Positions 23,001 through 30,796 are shown, counted from the first letter of the stretch. The stretch: DNA of 64,000 nt from Aved-18 sp964606665 (GCA_964606665.1 CAZSHS010000007.1:62001-126000), one strand, 5' to 3'. The notes: generated by a model from the sequence alone, not told the origin. Numbers and translations: made by a program.

Positions 23001-23664
23001 GTAATGCTTCTGGAAGCGCACGAACCTTGATCATAGTTTCACCAGTAACTTCTGGTGTCGGAACGGGTGCGGCTATTCTTTTTCCAGGCACGCCACTTTC
23101 AAAACCAACCCCTGGAAGGACACTGCCACTCAGTATTTCAGGTTTAACAATACCGGTCAGCAAGGGGTTTTCAGCTCCACCCGTCGTGATGGTCGCTCCG
23201 CGATAAGTATCGGTGATTTTGACAATGGGCGCAGTCAAGTTGTTAGCGGTGTCTGTGTAAGTGGCCCTCTTCACGTCCAACGGAGCCTGTTCACGCGAAA
23301 GAATTGGCACACCGTCTCGTTTTATTTGAGTAATTGACTCGATAGTCCCTTTGTCGGCAGTGTTCAATTGGTAAACATCATTGTTTGCAGTAGTAAGAAG
23401 ATTGGCATTTCCGACTTTAGTAACGACACCCTTGATGGGCTCGCCTCTGTCAGGAGTTATCGTCACAACTCCTGGAGCCACTGTACCTGGCTGAATACGG
23501 ATATCGTTCCCGCTAGCAAGAGCATTGTCTGTGAGGAGTTGCCTGGAGGAATCAGCGGGCGCTAGCGGCTGATCTCGAATTACGTCTGAGCCAGCAGGAA
23601 CTGGTTCTATGGGAGCAACGACTTTTTTTCCTGCATCGACTTCTGCGGCTTCAGTACCAGCCAT
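20032..23664 (-). CDS. Large LysM/zinc-ribbon protein, paralog of the giant gene
   Basis: 1,210 residues, ATG start with AGAGG eight bases upstream. The N-terminal 330 residues are Pro/Val/Gly-rich repeats in which short prolines alternate with GxVxxV strands. A Gly/Asn/Arg-rich middle region follows (about 330-600), then a long Lys/Glu/Arg helical region (about 640-780). Next come a LysM-like domain (nt about 21360-21190), a second LysM-like domain (nt about 20880-20720), a CX2C...CX1C zinc ribbon (nt about 20610-20540) and a C-terminal domain (nt about 20330-20050) carrying the KNWQNYKRKF-type motif seen as RNWQDYCQKF in the giant neighbour. No signal peptide is present. The shared C-terminal half shows that the two genes arose by duplication with replaced N-termini. 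Confidence 0.85.
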   Translation of the reverse strand: MAGTEAAEVDAGKKVVAPIEPVPAGSDVIRDQPLAPADSSRQLLTDNALASGNDIRIQPGTVAPGVVTITPDRGEPIKGVVTKVGNANLLTTANNDVYQLNTADKGTIESITQIKRDGVPILSREQAPLDVKRATYTDTANNLTAPIVKITDTYRGATITTGGAENPLLTGIVKPEILSGSVLPGVGFESGVPGKRIAAPVPTPEVTGETMIKVRALPEALQNEIGLHKGVVPVSALPAEGRLLVTDAIKSGTLRMDDGVYKGFGLKSQPYIRTEAAPVVLTGNVDVSVPKVGPHGIPDLSYKGTFPGVHGPDVLNPKGIADGLPPWAVRNFGNNPGDLVMRDPSKMPGFDLGGERGMRNMLEFWKGIQGLKPGDNLNSLFDMMNGKMSGRDLIRLGDFLTGQLGRKGSDALGMQDIMNLSALFKGFGDKAGLNMQLGDNRSSLMMTFGLNGRFDFQIRFGALTLGFGDRGQSGLQQIGRLLFTSDGRQTQASLGTGSLRAGDILSRGFTGQGQGQWNPFGPSNGDGTLRTTQLTANLTQGNRDFINTLRDNSAKLTQQLDASKLAQMAKAPGLLPGDLRPGQQLDPAGKNLIQQNFDPLRQDVGKLQPGQRLDGPKILTGNIEMDARTTDGMGGRRGPLTAAAHEASMKGDLQNLQGKGEQLLPGAKLPGEKLTVEEEAAKRKLEDEKKKGDVRTGEQFIKDEEERKAKERREQEEDRQEELEALNEQDEAKRRALLLILEARRKREKELKEKALKDQITKQEEAKRAQYRVAVGDSLENIATKQLRNPRLAGLIFDINRKVVPIKFMNGKEVAVLNVGAILSLPSVKEIKDFSQAGFTLGPKFNKVDFTMPAVSQQGKSAEDELEAMFGSNWHGTEAGEGQPDQSQNVPQNGKSQQEMDEFTKRRQNIESVLGQMGPKRAADGRMRYTVRLGDTLKSIAMKHPGLEDVSSWRLLAELNNLSTDTDANDNPKAIVPRGSVLMIPTRAEVEEHKRKMGLRKAILLPGQNVTTGSALPALKHCPNCGQKSLHTATLCDCGSEFVTDSLSVNPEQVNPSAPYLVGAESQPSSQAVTNSFLTGHPAKKEDRFDLAAKSGHVDGDHWSDIANLDPETRIVKLNSVFDPSLEFSLLLLQALVGERWLPVAGYEMREDAAIRIDYTEAKSRSTVKIDLPPSAAQDLAKNDLVKNWQNYKRKFVTILPQQGAAKIND

Positions 23665-23787
23665 AGACTAAACCTCTGGAAGGGAACGTTTGCAAAAAAT
23701 TTTTCCAATTAATAGTAAATATGCCACCTTATACTATGACCGACGCGCCCGCTTGTCAAGAAGATTAATTGAAGCGCCAGTTTAGTT

Positions 23788-24759
23788 TTATAGCTTGTCC
23801 AACACAACTTGGGTGGTTATCGATTTCATGCACTCGCCGCTTGCTTCACCTGAATTGAGCTTGCAAGCCTTTTCATAGAGACATTTGCACTGATTGCTTA
23901 CATCAATCGCACTCGCACGACAGTCATATGGTCCGTAGCGACTGGATTGAGTCGGTCCATACATTCCAACTACGTTCGTTCCAACTGCAGTGGCGATGTG
24001 GGCAGGTCCTGTATCGGCAGAGACTACGAGCTTGCAGTATTTAAGCACATAGGCTGTTTGAGCCAGACTCAAATTGCCGCACAAGTTTATGCAAGTGGGA
24101 AATTCATTTGCTAACTTCAAGCCTAAGTCAACTTCTTCGGGACCACCAATAAGTACTGGCAAATATTTTCCTGATGCCAAAATATTTTGAATAAGCTCAA
24201 TCCAATTCGTTTCTGGCCATGCTCTATTTGGGCGCAATTTACCAACACCAGGGACGATGGCAATCAAGTCAGAATTATTTTGAACTAACTGCACCACATC
24301 TGGTGACAGGTCAGATGCTTTGATTCTATTAACATCAAGAGTCGGGAAAAGCTTTTCGGGCAACGAAGGACAAACAGGCCTGATGGTATCAAGAAAGTTA
24401 TCCACCATATGACCAAAAGCTATATCGCCCATTTTTTGCTTGGTCATACAAAATGCTTTTTTCGCACCCAAAGCAGACAGAAAGCCGCCACGCAAGGACG
24501 CTGACAGGTCGATGAATAAATCACATTTGGTGGCTTTCAACTGAGCAAGTAACCGAAAAACATTTTCTTTTTTGAAATCCATGAACGAATCTATATACGG
24601 ACACATATCCAGCACAAGCGGTCGCAGACTTGAATGTGACCAATAAGTAATCTTTGCGTCTGGAAAAGAATTCTTCAGCACCATAGCCACGGGAGTTGCC
24701 ATCATAGAATCACCGATGGCGGCAGGATGAAAAATTACTATATGTTGAGGGCTTCTCAT
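23788..24759 (-). CDS. Glycosyltransferase family 9 (heptosyltransferase-like)
   Basis: 323 residues. The N-terminus has the GT9 pattern of a hydrophobic strand followed by IGDSMMATP. The C-terminal half carries the nucleotide-sugar site: IAIVPGVGK, then VSADTGPAHIATAVGTNVVGMYGPT, whose D-(S/T)-G-P-x-H core is the family signature. GT9 enzymes add heptose or related sugars from an ADP- or GDP-sugar to the LPS core at the inner face of the cytoplasmic membrane. Four Cys in the last 40 residues are an unusual tail. It is monocistronic, divergent from the next gene with only 29 bp between starts. The acceptor is not known; assignment to the family is firm. Confidence 0.88.
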   Translation of the reverse strand: MRSPQHIVIFHPAAIGDSMMATPVAMVLKNSFPDAKITYWSHSSLRPLVLDMCPYIDSFMDFKKENVFRLLAQLKATKCDLFIDLSASLRGGFLSALGAKKAFCMTKQKMGDIAFGHMVDNFLDTIRPVCPSLPEKLFPTLDVNRIKASDLSPDVVQLVQNNSDLIAIVPGVGKLRPNRAWPETNWIELIQNILASGKYLPVLIGGPEEVDLGLKLANEFPTCINLCGNLSLAQTAYVLKYCKLVVSADTGPAHIATAVGTNVVGMYGPTQSSRYGPYDCRASAIDVSNQCKCLYEKACKLNSGEASGECMKSITTQVVLDKL

Positions 24760-24788
24760 CTCTCGATTTTGCCCTATTATTAGAGGGT

Positions 24789-25106
24789 ATGCATGAAGAA
24801 AATTATTACGTTTTAGGTTGGCCGCAGCCCTCGGGGAAAGTAGCTATTTTATGCCGTTCCAAGGGTGCAAATCCAGGACCTGCATTTTGCTGGACCAAGC
24901 GCGAGGCAATTCAGTTGCGAACAAGGCTAGCCAATGATAAGCGCGGCGACGGTAATCCTTCCGCCCGTCGCATTATTCGCCAATTGCTCGTATTTCGTTT
25001 CCTGAGCAAACAGCCCATGCACTGGCGTCCAGGCGACCTCTGGGTCTATGCAGACACCCATGCAGTTGAGCCGGTTGAAGCTAGATATACTTCGCCCGCG
25101 TACTAG
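24789..25106 (+). CDS. Hypothetical basic protein, 105 residues
   Basis: ATG at 24789. The only purine-rich site, GAGGG at 24783-24787, is too close to serve as a normal ribosome binding site, so the start is uncertain or the mRNA is almost leaderless. The protein is Arg-rich with several Trp and Pro, and has no signal peptide or membrane helix. I do not recognise the family. It is divergent from the GT9 gene and convergent with the next gene. Confidence 0.55.
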   Translation: MHEENYYVLGWPQPSGKVAILCRSKGANPGPAFCWTKREAIQLRTRLANDKRGDGNPSARRIIRQLLVFRFLSKQPMHWRPGDLWVYADTHAVEPVEARYTSPAY

Positions 25107-25119
25107 ATTTAGTTTAGTT

Positions 25120-25929
25120 TTAAACTTTGATCAATCCAGAGCGTTGCTTAAACGTTCTTATATAACTTTCATATGCAGTAGCTATCCATTCGCTCATAGT
25201 GATACTGCTGGAGCCGCGAACCATCGATTTGGCAAGGAGCTTGCATAATTCTTCAAGATTACTTTTGACCAAAAACTGATCCAGGTCGACATAGTACTTT
25301 TCGTTTTTGTCTTGAACCAAAAACTGGACAGGACTCGAATCTAGAAAGCCAAGTTCATGGCGAAGAGCAGTCTCGCATATCAGGGCTGCCGCTTCGCTCC
25401 AGAGCATGGTGTCCTTGAAATTTTCTAGGTCTAATTTTTCCTTGCCATAAAGCCTATTAATACAGGGATTAGCCAGGTGATATAGCTGGTGACATAAATC
25501 CAGAAGGGTTTCTTCTATGTTTAAGTGCGAGTCAAGCTGCAATAAATTTTGATGGGCACAAAATTCTTTATGCTCAGGTGATTGTTTCCATTCAACTGAA
25601 ACCAGGTTGAGAGAGGGATAGCTTTTTACACCGGTCAAAAGTCGACAAAGTGTATCTGAAAGTTGTGATAACTGAGCCAGGACTTCTGCCGCTTGAGCAA
25701 ATGAAGTGATATTTCCGATTTTATGGACGAAACCAGCCGAATGAATCAGCTCGAACTTATCGACGTTAGACATGCCCTGACTAAAAGAAACGAATTCTTG
25801 AGAGGCTAAAGGAAGTGCGCAAGCGGATGTCATCGAGTCATAAATGAGTTCGAATTTATCCACTGTTGCCATTCCTTCAGAGAAGGAAACGAAAGCATCA
25901 GGATTACTGGCCACAGCCTGCTTTAGCAT
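25120..25929 (-). CDS. Unknown protein with a duplicated 20-residue motif; possible ATT start upstream
   Basis: 269 residues from ATG 25929, which has no ribosome binding site. The same frame is open 31 codons further up to ATT codons at 26022-26020 and 26025-26023; GGGGAG (26035-26030) stands seven and four bases before them, and a TAA follows immediately upstream. The extra residues are charged and gene-like, so translation may begin at ATT. Near the N-terminus of the 269-residue form the motif FVSFSEGMATVDKFELI recurs as FVSFSQGMSNVDKFELI about 35 residues later. The rest is a mostly helical protein with no recognised domain, signal peptide or membrane segment. Function unknown. Confidence 0.7.
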   Translation of the reverse strand: MLKQAVASNPDAFVSFSEGMATVDKFELIYDSMTSACALPLASQEFVSFSQGMSNVDKFELIHSAGFVHKIGNITSFAQAAEVLAQLSQLSDTLCRLLTGVKSYPSLNLVSVEWKQSPEHKEFCAHQNLLQLDSHLNIEETLLDLCHQLYHLANPCINRLYGKEKLDLENFKDTMLWSEAAALICETALRHELGFLDSSPVQFLVQDKNEKYYVDLDQFLVKSNLEELCKLLAKSMVRGSSSITMSEWIATAYESYIRTFKQRSGLIKV

Positions 25930-26170
25930 TTTGGCTTGTTTGGGCGAATTAACCCGACTTGAATCAAGGACATCTTCGTCCTCGTCGTGCGGGGCTTTTC
26001 TATCATCGGACTTTGAGCTAATAATTTAACTCCCCAACTTAGACCTGTAAAAGTCGTCTGCCAATAGGCTATCCTTAACCTCTACTTTACCAAAGAATTG
26101 ATATTCAACAGAGAATGTCATCACCTAAAGAAGGAGCTTGAGAAGGCTTCTAGCCTCTTAAGAATAACTA

Positions 26171-27208
26171 ATGTCTGTGGACACAGTAATCGCCGTCATA
26201 GCTGTCGCTCTGGCACTTGGGTTCGACTTCGTAAACGGCTTCCACGACACTGCAAACGCAGTTGCAACCGTAATTTATACCAAGGCTCTGAGACCGGGAA
26301 TCGCCATATTTATGAGCGGTATTCTCAATTTTTTAGGCGCATTGCTTGTGGGAACAGCGGTTGCTCAAGTGATAACTAAAATTATTCCAGCCGATCATGT
26401 CACTCTACCAATTGTGGTTGCAGTGCTTGTATCGGCACTTATTTGGAATTTATTCACATGGTGGCATGGAATTCCAGTTAGTTCCTCGCACTGTTTGATT
26501 GGTGCTCTATTTGGTGCAGGCGTTATGGCTGCAGGAGCAAGCGGCGTAGAGTGGCATGAACTGAACAAAGTATTTTTGGCTTTGCTTGTATCGCCACTGG
26601 TGGGATTTGGAGCTGGTGCGCTTATAACCTGGCTTGCACTCTTGGTTTCGCAAGAAAATAATAAAGAGGAAGACCCTGCTAAATTGAAAAGTCGTAGACA
26701 GATGATGCGATGGGCTCACATTTTTTCAAGTGCATCAGTAAGCTTTAGCCACGGCGGCAACGACGGTCAAAAAACGATGGGCATTATTGCCCTGATCTTG
26801 GGCACCCACTTCAGTCAATATGGATACACCACAACTGATATACCTCTCTGGGTCATGATTTCGGCCGCAACTGCAATTGGACTTGGAACTGTGATTGGCG
26901 GTTGGAAAGTAATTCGTACAGTGGGCACAAAGATAAGCAAAGAAAAGTTGACTCACTCGCAGGGCTTTGGCGCTTCGATGTCGACTGCTCTAATAATCAT
27001 GGTCGCATCCCACATAGGCGCTCCAATAAGCACAACCCACACACTAAGCTCGGCTGTGGCCGGTGGAACTATTCCATCGTATGGTCGCGAAAAGCTAAAC
27101 CCCAAGACTTTGAAACTGATAGTATTAGCTTGGGTACTAACCTTTCCCGTTGCTTTTGCACTTTCTGCAGGGTGTTATTTACTATTGAAATTGGTTTGGC
27201 ATGGATAA
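26171..27208 (+). CDS. pit: PiT-family inorganic phosphate transporter
   Basis: 345 residues, about ten hydrophobic helices. Both PiT signature repeats are present: GFDFVNGFHDTANAVAT near residues 17-33 and FSHGGNDGQKTMG near 190-202, each with the GxND/HDxxN core that binds phosphate. The family carries out low-affinity uptake of phosphate or metal-phosphate driven by H+ or Na+. A universal stress protein gene follows ten bases later, forming a two-gene operon. No PhoU-like (DUF47) partner is present, which is the more usual neighbour. Start supported by family length; the ribosome binding site is weak. Confidence 0.93.
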   Translation: MSVDTVIAVIAVALALGFDFVNGFHDTANAVATVIYTKALRPGIAIFMSGILNFLGALLVGTAVAQVITKIIPADHVTLPIVVAVLVSALIWNLFTWWHGIPVSSSHCLIGALFGAGVMAAGASGVEWHELNKVFLALLVSPLVGFGAGALITWLALLVSQENNKEEDPAKLKSRRQMMRWAHIFSSASVSFSHGGNDGQKTMGIIALILGTHFSQYGYTTTDIPLWVMISAATAIGLGTVIGGWKVIRTVGTKISKEKLTHSQGFGASMSTALIIMVASHIGAPISTTHTLSSAVAGGTIPSYGREKLNPKTLKLIVLAWVLTFPVAFALSAGCYLLLKLVWHG

Positions 27209-27218
27209 GAGGTAAGCT

Positions 27219-27692
27219 GTGAAACTGGTTGTTGCATTTACTAGTCCCAAAAGAAGCGCCAAAGTTTTAGCCATGGCTGAAAAACAAGCACTCGCACTCG
27301 ATGCTGAGCTTATTTTACTTCGAATCATGCCCGATCCAGAAAAGGTAGGCGTAGTGGCACAATTGGTGGCATCAGAGCGCCCCAACTTAAAAGCAAATAA
27401 GCTAGTCGACCGTGTTATTGCCGATTTGAAAAGCAAAGGTGTAAAGGCTTCAGGCGAAATACGCATGGGCGAAGTGGCAAAAGACTTACTTAGTGTTTCG
27501 CGCGAACTTGGTGCTGATTTGCTTTTTCTTGGCACCATAGATCCTAAGCGTAGAACCTTTTTTCAAAAGCTAAATCCAATTGTTAGCTATCTTATAAATA
27601 ACTCTGAGATTCCGCTCTGCATCGTGCCTGGCGAAGTGGAGGATATAAGCGATGTTGACATCGACACATCAGACGAACTGCCGGCTGAATAA
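27219..27692 (+). CDS. Universal stress protein (UspA family)
   Basis: 157 residues, GTG start with AAGAGG about six bases upstream. It has the Usp fold pattern: MKLVVAF strand, helix, ELILLRIM strand, a VxxGE(I)xxGEVAKDLL segment, then GADLLFLGT and the final strand IPLCIVPG. The usual ATP-loop G-2x-G-9x-G(S/T) is only partly kept (LGTIDPKRRTFF...), so ATP binding is uncertain. Its start lies 10 bp after the phosphate transporter stop, suggesting a role linked to phosphate or energy state, but this is only context. Confidence 0.8.
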   Translation: MKLVVAFTSPKRSAKVLAMAEKQALALDAELILLRIMPDPEKVGVVAQLVASERPNLKANKLVDRVIADLKSKGVKASGEIRMGEVAKDLLSVSRELGADLLFLGTIDPKRRTFFQKLNPIVSYLINNSEIPLCIVPGEVEDISDVDIDTSDELPAE

Positions 27693-27715
27693 ACTGTCCA
27701 AATCAATTTTTCAGC

Positions 27716-29659
27716 TTACTTTGTAAGCGAATTGACGTTAAAAAAGCTGGGCAAATCTTGCATGTTGTGCGTCACTGACATAGGTGGCAAACACTCAATA
27801 ATTTTCTGACCGTAAGCTTTTTCAGTTAAGCGTGGGTCTAAGATTGCCACAACACCTTTGTCCGACTGAGTGCGAATCAGTCTTCCCACGCCTTGCTTCA
27901 AACGAGTTATAGCGTAAGGCAGCGCCAAATCACCGAACCAATTTTTCTCGCCGCCTTCTTTTAAACGCTCGCAGCGAGCTTCGTAGATGGGGTCGTCTGG
28001 AGCTTGAAAGGGAATTCTGTCTATCACAACAAGACTCAACTGGTCGCCATCGACTGAAACGCCCTCCCAAAAGGAAGATGTTCCAAATAGTACTGCATTT
28101 GGTGTTACTTTAAACCACTCAAGCAATTTATTTCTTGGCATTTCGCCTTGTCTTCGAGCTTCATAAGGTAGTCGTTTAGAAATAATCTCAAAGGCTCTAA
28201 ATAAAGCGCTTCTACTGGTAAATAAAATAAACGCTCTGCCATGACTCAATTCAATCAGATGCTCAATTACGCGACTGGCTTCGGTAATATATCCAGCATC
28301 ATTTGGGTTTGGTAGGTTATACGATTTTCTGCCAGGCAAGAAAAGCATCGACTGGTGCTTATAATCAAAGGGTGACTGAAACTTGTCCTGTACAACTGGA
28401 CCTATTACACCAACTGAAGTTTTAAAATAGTCAAATGGATCATCGCCTGCGGTAGCAAGAGTGGCTGACATACAAACGGTAGAGTGTAAGCCAGCTTTAG
28501 CAAGAAGATTGTCAGCTATAAAACCCGACACATCCAAGGGAGATGCAGTAACCGAAAAGTTTTCATGGTTAGGATTAGTCGATTGCTCAACATATATAAC
28601 CCAGTTAGAATCAGGCAGCTTGAGCAAATCAAGACATTTTATGTATCTATCTATTGTAGAAATAATCGATTTTGCTTTCAGCTTCAATTTTTCTTTGGCT
28701 AGATCAACATCAAGAACATTTTCATAATCTTGAGATTCAATCCAACCTCTAAGCGTGTGCAATGACATGAGCATAGGCTCAGCCTCTGCGATACTTTGTC
28801 TCACTCGCTTTTTATTAAAAGCAAAATCATTGCGCAATCGGTGAAAAAGTCCGTGCGAGTCGAATTCTATGTCTTCGAGCAATTTTATTGGAGCATTCAA
28901 CTGTTTTGTTGCTTTGTTCCTCAGTCTTTTGAGCCCTCGACTACTTATCTGCGAGCTAAATGCCTCGGTAGCAATATCATTTAAGTGGTGCGCTTCATCT
29001 ATAATGAGCAGGTCATATTTGGGCAATACGTTGCCACCAGATGCGGCATCAACCAAAAGGAGATTATGATTAACCACTAGTATATCGGCATGTTCCGCCG
29101 CTTCGCGAGCACCAAAATAAAAGCAGTCAGAAAAATTAGGACAGCGTTGTCTCAAACAGTCTTCACCATCCGAGTTTATTTCCTGCCAAATTTCACCAGG
29201 CAGTGTGAAGTCGAGTTCACTTATATCGCCGGTTTCGCTCTCGTTTAACCACTCCACAAATTCGTCGCCGATTGCATTACTTTTGGGATTTTCAGCCACG
29301 AAGTCATTAAAGCGCCTGATGCCAGCGTAATTGCCTCGGCCTTTGAGCAGTGCATAATTGAATTCGAACGGAACAAGCTTTTGTAGAAGGGGAATGTCCT
29401 TCTTTATATATTGCTCCTGCAAAGAAATGGTGGCAGTAGATACAACCACCTTTTTTCGTGACAAAACGGCAGGAACAAGAGCAGCAAGACTCTTACCAAT
29501 TCCTGTACCGGCTTCAAATATGCCAGTTTTTCCAGTTAAAAAAGCCCGTTCAATCGACTTAGACAAAGCCAATTGAGGCAGCCTCATCTCATAGCCTGGC
29601 AGATGACTGGCAAGCATGCCTAAAGTGCTCACCACATCTGGGACAGATTCGTTTTCCAA
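27716..29659 (-). CDS. dinG: DinG/XPD-like ATP-dependent DNA helicase (one Fe-S Cys missing)
   Basis: 647 residues, TTG start 15 bp after the previous gene's stop. Walker A EAGTGIGKS at 49-57, DEAH box LLIIDEAHHL near 215-224, and the C-terminal helicase motif GRLIRTQSDKG show a superfamily 2 XPD/DinG helicase (5'-3' unwinding, R-loop or D-loop removal). Three Fe-S cysteines are spaced CX4CX5C (near 165-176), exactly the pattern of DinG. The fourth, normally in a GRxNYLC motif, is replaced: the sequence reads GRGNYAGIRR, and no other Cys lies in the first 160 residues. The Fe-S cluster may be absent, have three ligands, or use a non-Cys ligand. Cotranscribed with the LysM membrane protein upstream. 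Confidence 0.88.
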   Translation of the reverse strand: MENESVPDVVSTLGMLASHLPGYEMRLPQLALSKSIERAFLTGKTGIFEAGTGIGKSLAALVPAVLSRKKVVVSTATISLQEQYIKKDIPLLQKLVPFEFNYALLKGRGNYAGIRRFNDFVAENPKSNAIGDEFVEWLNESETGDISELDFTLPGEIWQEINSDGEDCLRQRCPNFSDCFYFGAREAAEHADILVVNHNLLLVDAASGGNVLPKYDLLIIDEAHHLNDIATEAFSSQISSRGLKRLRNKATKQLNAPIKLLEDIEFDSHGLFHRLRNDFAFNKKRVRQSIAEAEPMLMSLHTLRGWIESQDYENVLDVDLAKEKLKLKAKSIISTIDRYIKCLDLLKLPDSNWVIYVEQSTNPNHENFSVTASPLDVSGFIADNLLAKAGLHSTVCMSATLATAGDDPFDYFKTSVGVIGPVVQDKFQSPFDYKHQSMLFLPGRKSYNLPNPNDAGYITEASRVIEHLIELSHGRAFILFTSRSALFRAFEIISKRLPYEARRQGEMPRNKLLEWFKVTPNAVLFGTSSFWEGVSVDGDQLSLVVIDRIPFQAPDDPIYEARCERLKEGGEKNWFGDLALPYAITRLKQGVGRLIRTQSDKGVVAILDPRLTEKAYGQKIIECLPPMSVTHNMQDLPSFFNVNSLTK

Positions 29660-29674
29660 TTGAAGTCGGGACTC

Positions 29675-30403
29675 TTAGTTGACTCGCCCTTGGTCGGTTG
29701 CTGCCAATCGGCTGGTTTGAGTTTGATAAGGAGGCAAGGTCAATTTCTGACCCAAACCAAGCATGTGAGCGCTTTTCAATTTGTTGTGCTCAACAATGGC
29801 ATCAATCAAACGAGGTGTCACTTTCTTGTAATTAGAAAGTGCAATTGAAGCAAGAGTGTCACCTGTTTTCACTTCGTAAGTGCTGCTGACAGGCACGATA
29901 ACTGAACTTGGATCAACAGTGTTTGAGTTCATAGTTTCACTTTGGCTGGCACTAGGTGCTGCACCTTTGGCGATAACTACATTTTTTTGTGCTCCCCCCT
30001 CGGCAATCTTGGCTGAGGCGAGAGAGTAAACTCCAACTACAGCAAGCGAGACAACAGCGCCGCCAATGAATCCCAACATCATATAAAAGGATGGGTTGCG
30101 TTTGGCTGCTTGAGGAATTAACTCATGGTGCACTCCGGGCCAAAGAACTTCTAGTTCGTCTGACTTTTGAGTTTCTAGCACTTCTTGATTAGTCTCCAAC
30201 AAGTCTTCCAGACCTCCTAGACTGACTTTGTTATCTTGCGGCGTATAAGGAGACAAGAGAGGACTGCTTAGTCCTTTAAATGTTCCTTGAATGTGATTCG
30301 CCGAAGTTGAATTGAAAGCAACATCATCACGAACTAGTTCGGGGATGCCTTCGATAGCGGTTGTTTCCATAGGCAATTTGTATGGCTCCGTAATTCTTGG
30401 CAA
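29675..30403 (-). CDS. Single-TM protein with C-terminal LysM domain
   Basis: 242 residues from TTG 30403; a TTG at 30376 (GGAG nine bases upstream) or ATG at 30370 is more likely if the promoter at 30404-30433 is real. About 110 N-terminal cytoplasmic-type residues are followed by one transmembrane helix (FYMMLGFIGGAVVSLAVVGV), a short linker, and a LysM domain beginning YEVKTGDTLASIA and ending LGLGQKLTLPP. This type II topology would place LysM in the periplasm, bound to peptidoglycan. It precedes the dinG-like gene in an apparent two-gene operon; no functional link between them is evident. Confidence 0.85.
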   Translation of the reverse strand: MPRITEPYKLPMETTAIEGIPELVRDDVAFNSTSANHIQGTFKGLSSPLLSPYTPQDNKVSLGGLEDLLETNQEVLETQKSDELEVLWPGVHHELIPQAAKRNPSFYMMLGFIGGAVVSLAVVGVYSLASAKIAEGGAQKNVVIAKGAAPSASQSETMNSNTVDPSSVIVPVSSTYEVKTGDTLASIALSNYKKVTPRLIDAIVEHNKLKSAHMLGLGQKLTLPPYQTQTSRLAATDQGRVN

Positions 30404-30433
30404 ATCTTATCGAACTCACCGTCTGTAAGTCAA
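30404..30433 (-). promoter_or_regulatory. Candidate sigma-70 promoter of the LysM-dinG operon
   Basis: On the minus strand TTGACT (30433-30428) and TAAGAT (30409-30404) are separated by 18 bases. The -10 box directly abuts the TTG at 30403, so transcription would start about at 30397 and translation at TTG 30376 or ATG 30370. Confidence 0.4.
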
Positions 30434-30472
30434 ACCCCCTACTGCATCCCAAAAACCTTACAGGTACTTACT

Positions 30473-30489
30473 TTTCAATTAAATTGAAA
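30473..30489. promoter_or_regulatory. Perfect 8-1-8 inverted repeat TTTCAATT-A-AATTGAAA
   Basis: The palindrome lies 40 bases upstream of the candidate promoter of the LysM-dinG operon, in a 393-bp stretch (30404-30796) without a gene. It could be an operator; AT content makes chance occurrence possible. Confidence 0.35.
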
Positions 30490-30628
30490 TTGCCAAGCAC
30501 CCCAAGAACGCCACCCACTGCCCCTTTGCCTACTCGACATTAATTCGCAAAGTACGCTTCTCCTCTTTACATTATCCGAAACTCGGCTTTATGTGCGCCA
30601 GTTAACCTGATGCGCCACAAAGCATTGG

Positions 30629-30644
30629 CGTAAATATATTTACG
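30629..30644. promoter_or_regulatory. Perfect 16-bp palindrome CGTAAATATATTTACG
   Basis: It is in the same 30404-30796 non-coding stretch, between the end of the M16 peptidase gene and the LysM gene. No U-tract follows, so an operator or binding site is more likely than a terminator. Close by, TGCGCCA occurs twice in direct orientation (30596-30617). Confidence 0.35.
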
Positions 30645-30796
30645 ATCCACCAAAAGGCGGCATAGTCTTGATATCTGTCAACGAACACATCTTATATATT
30701 TTGCATTTCAAAAGAGCAAAACTTTGGTTTTTAAGTCCCTATTCACAAACAAGGAGAATAGGCTTAATCGCCCAAATTCGATTGGAAATAGTTAAT

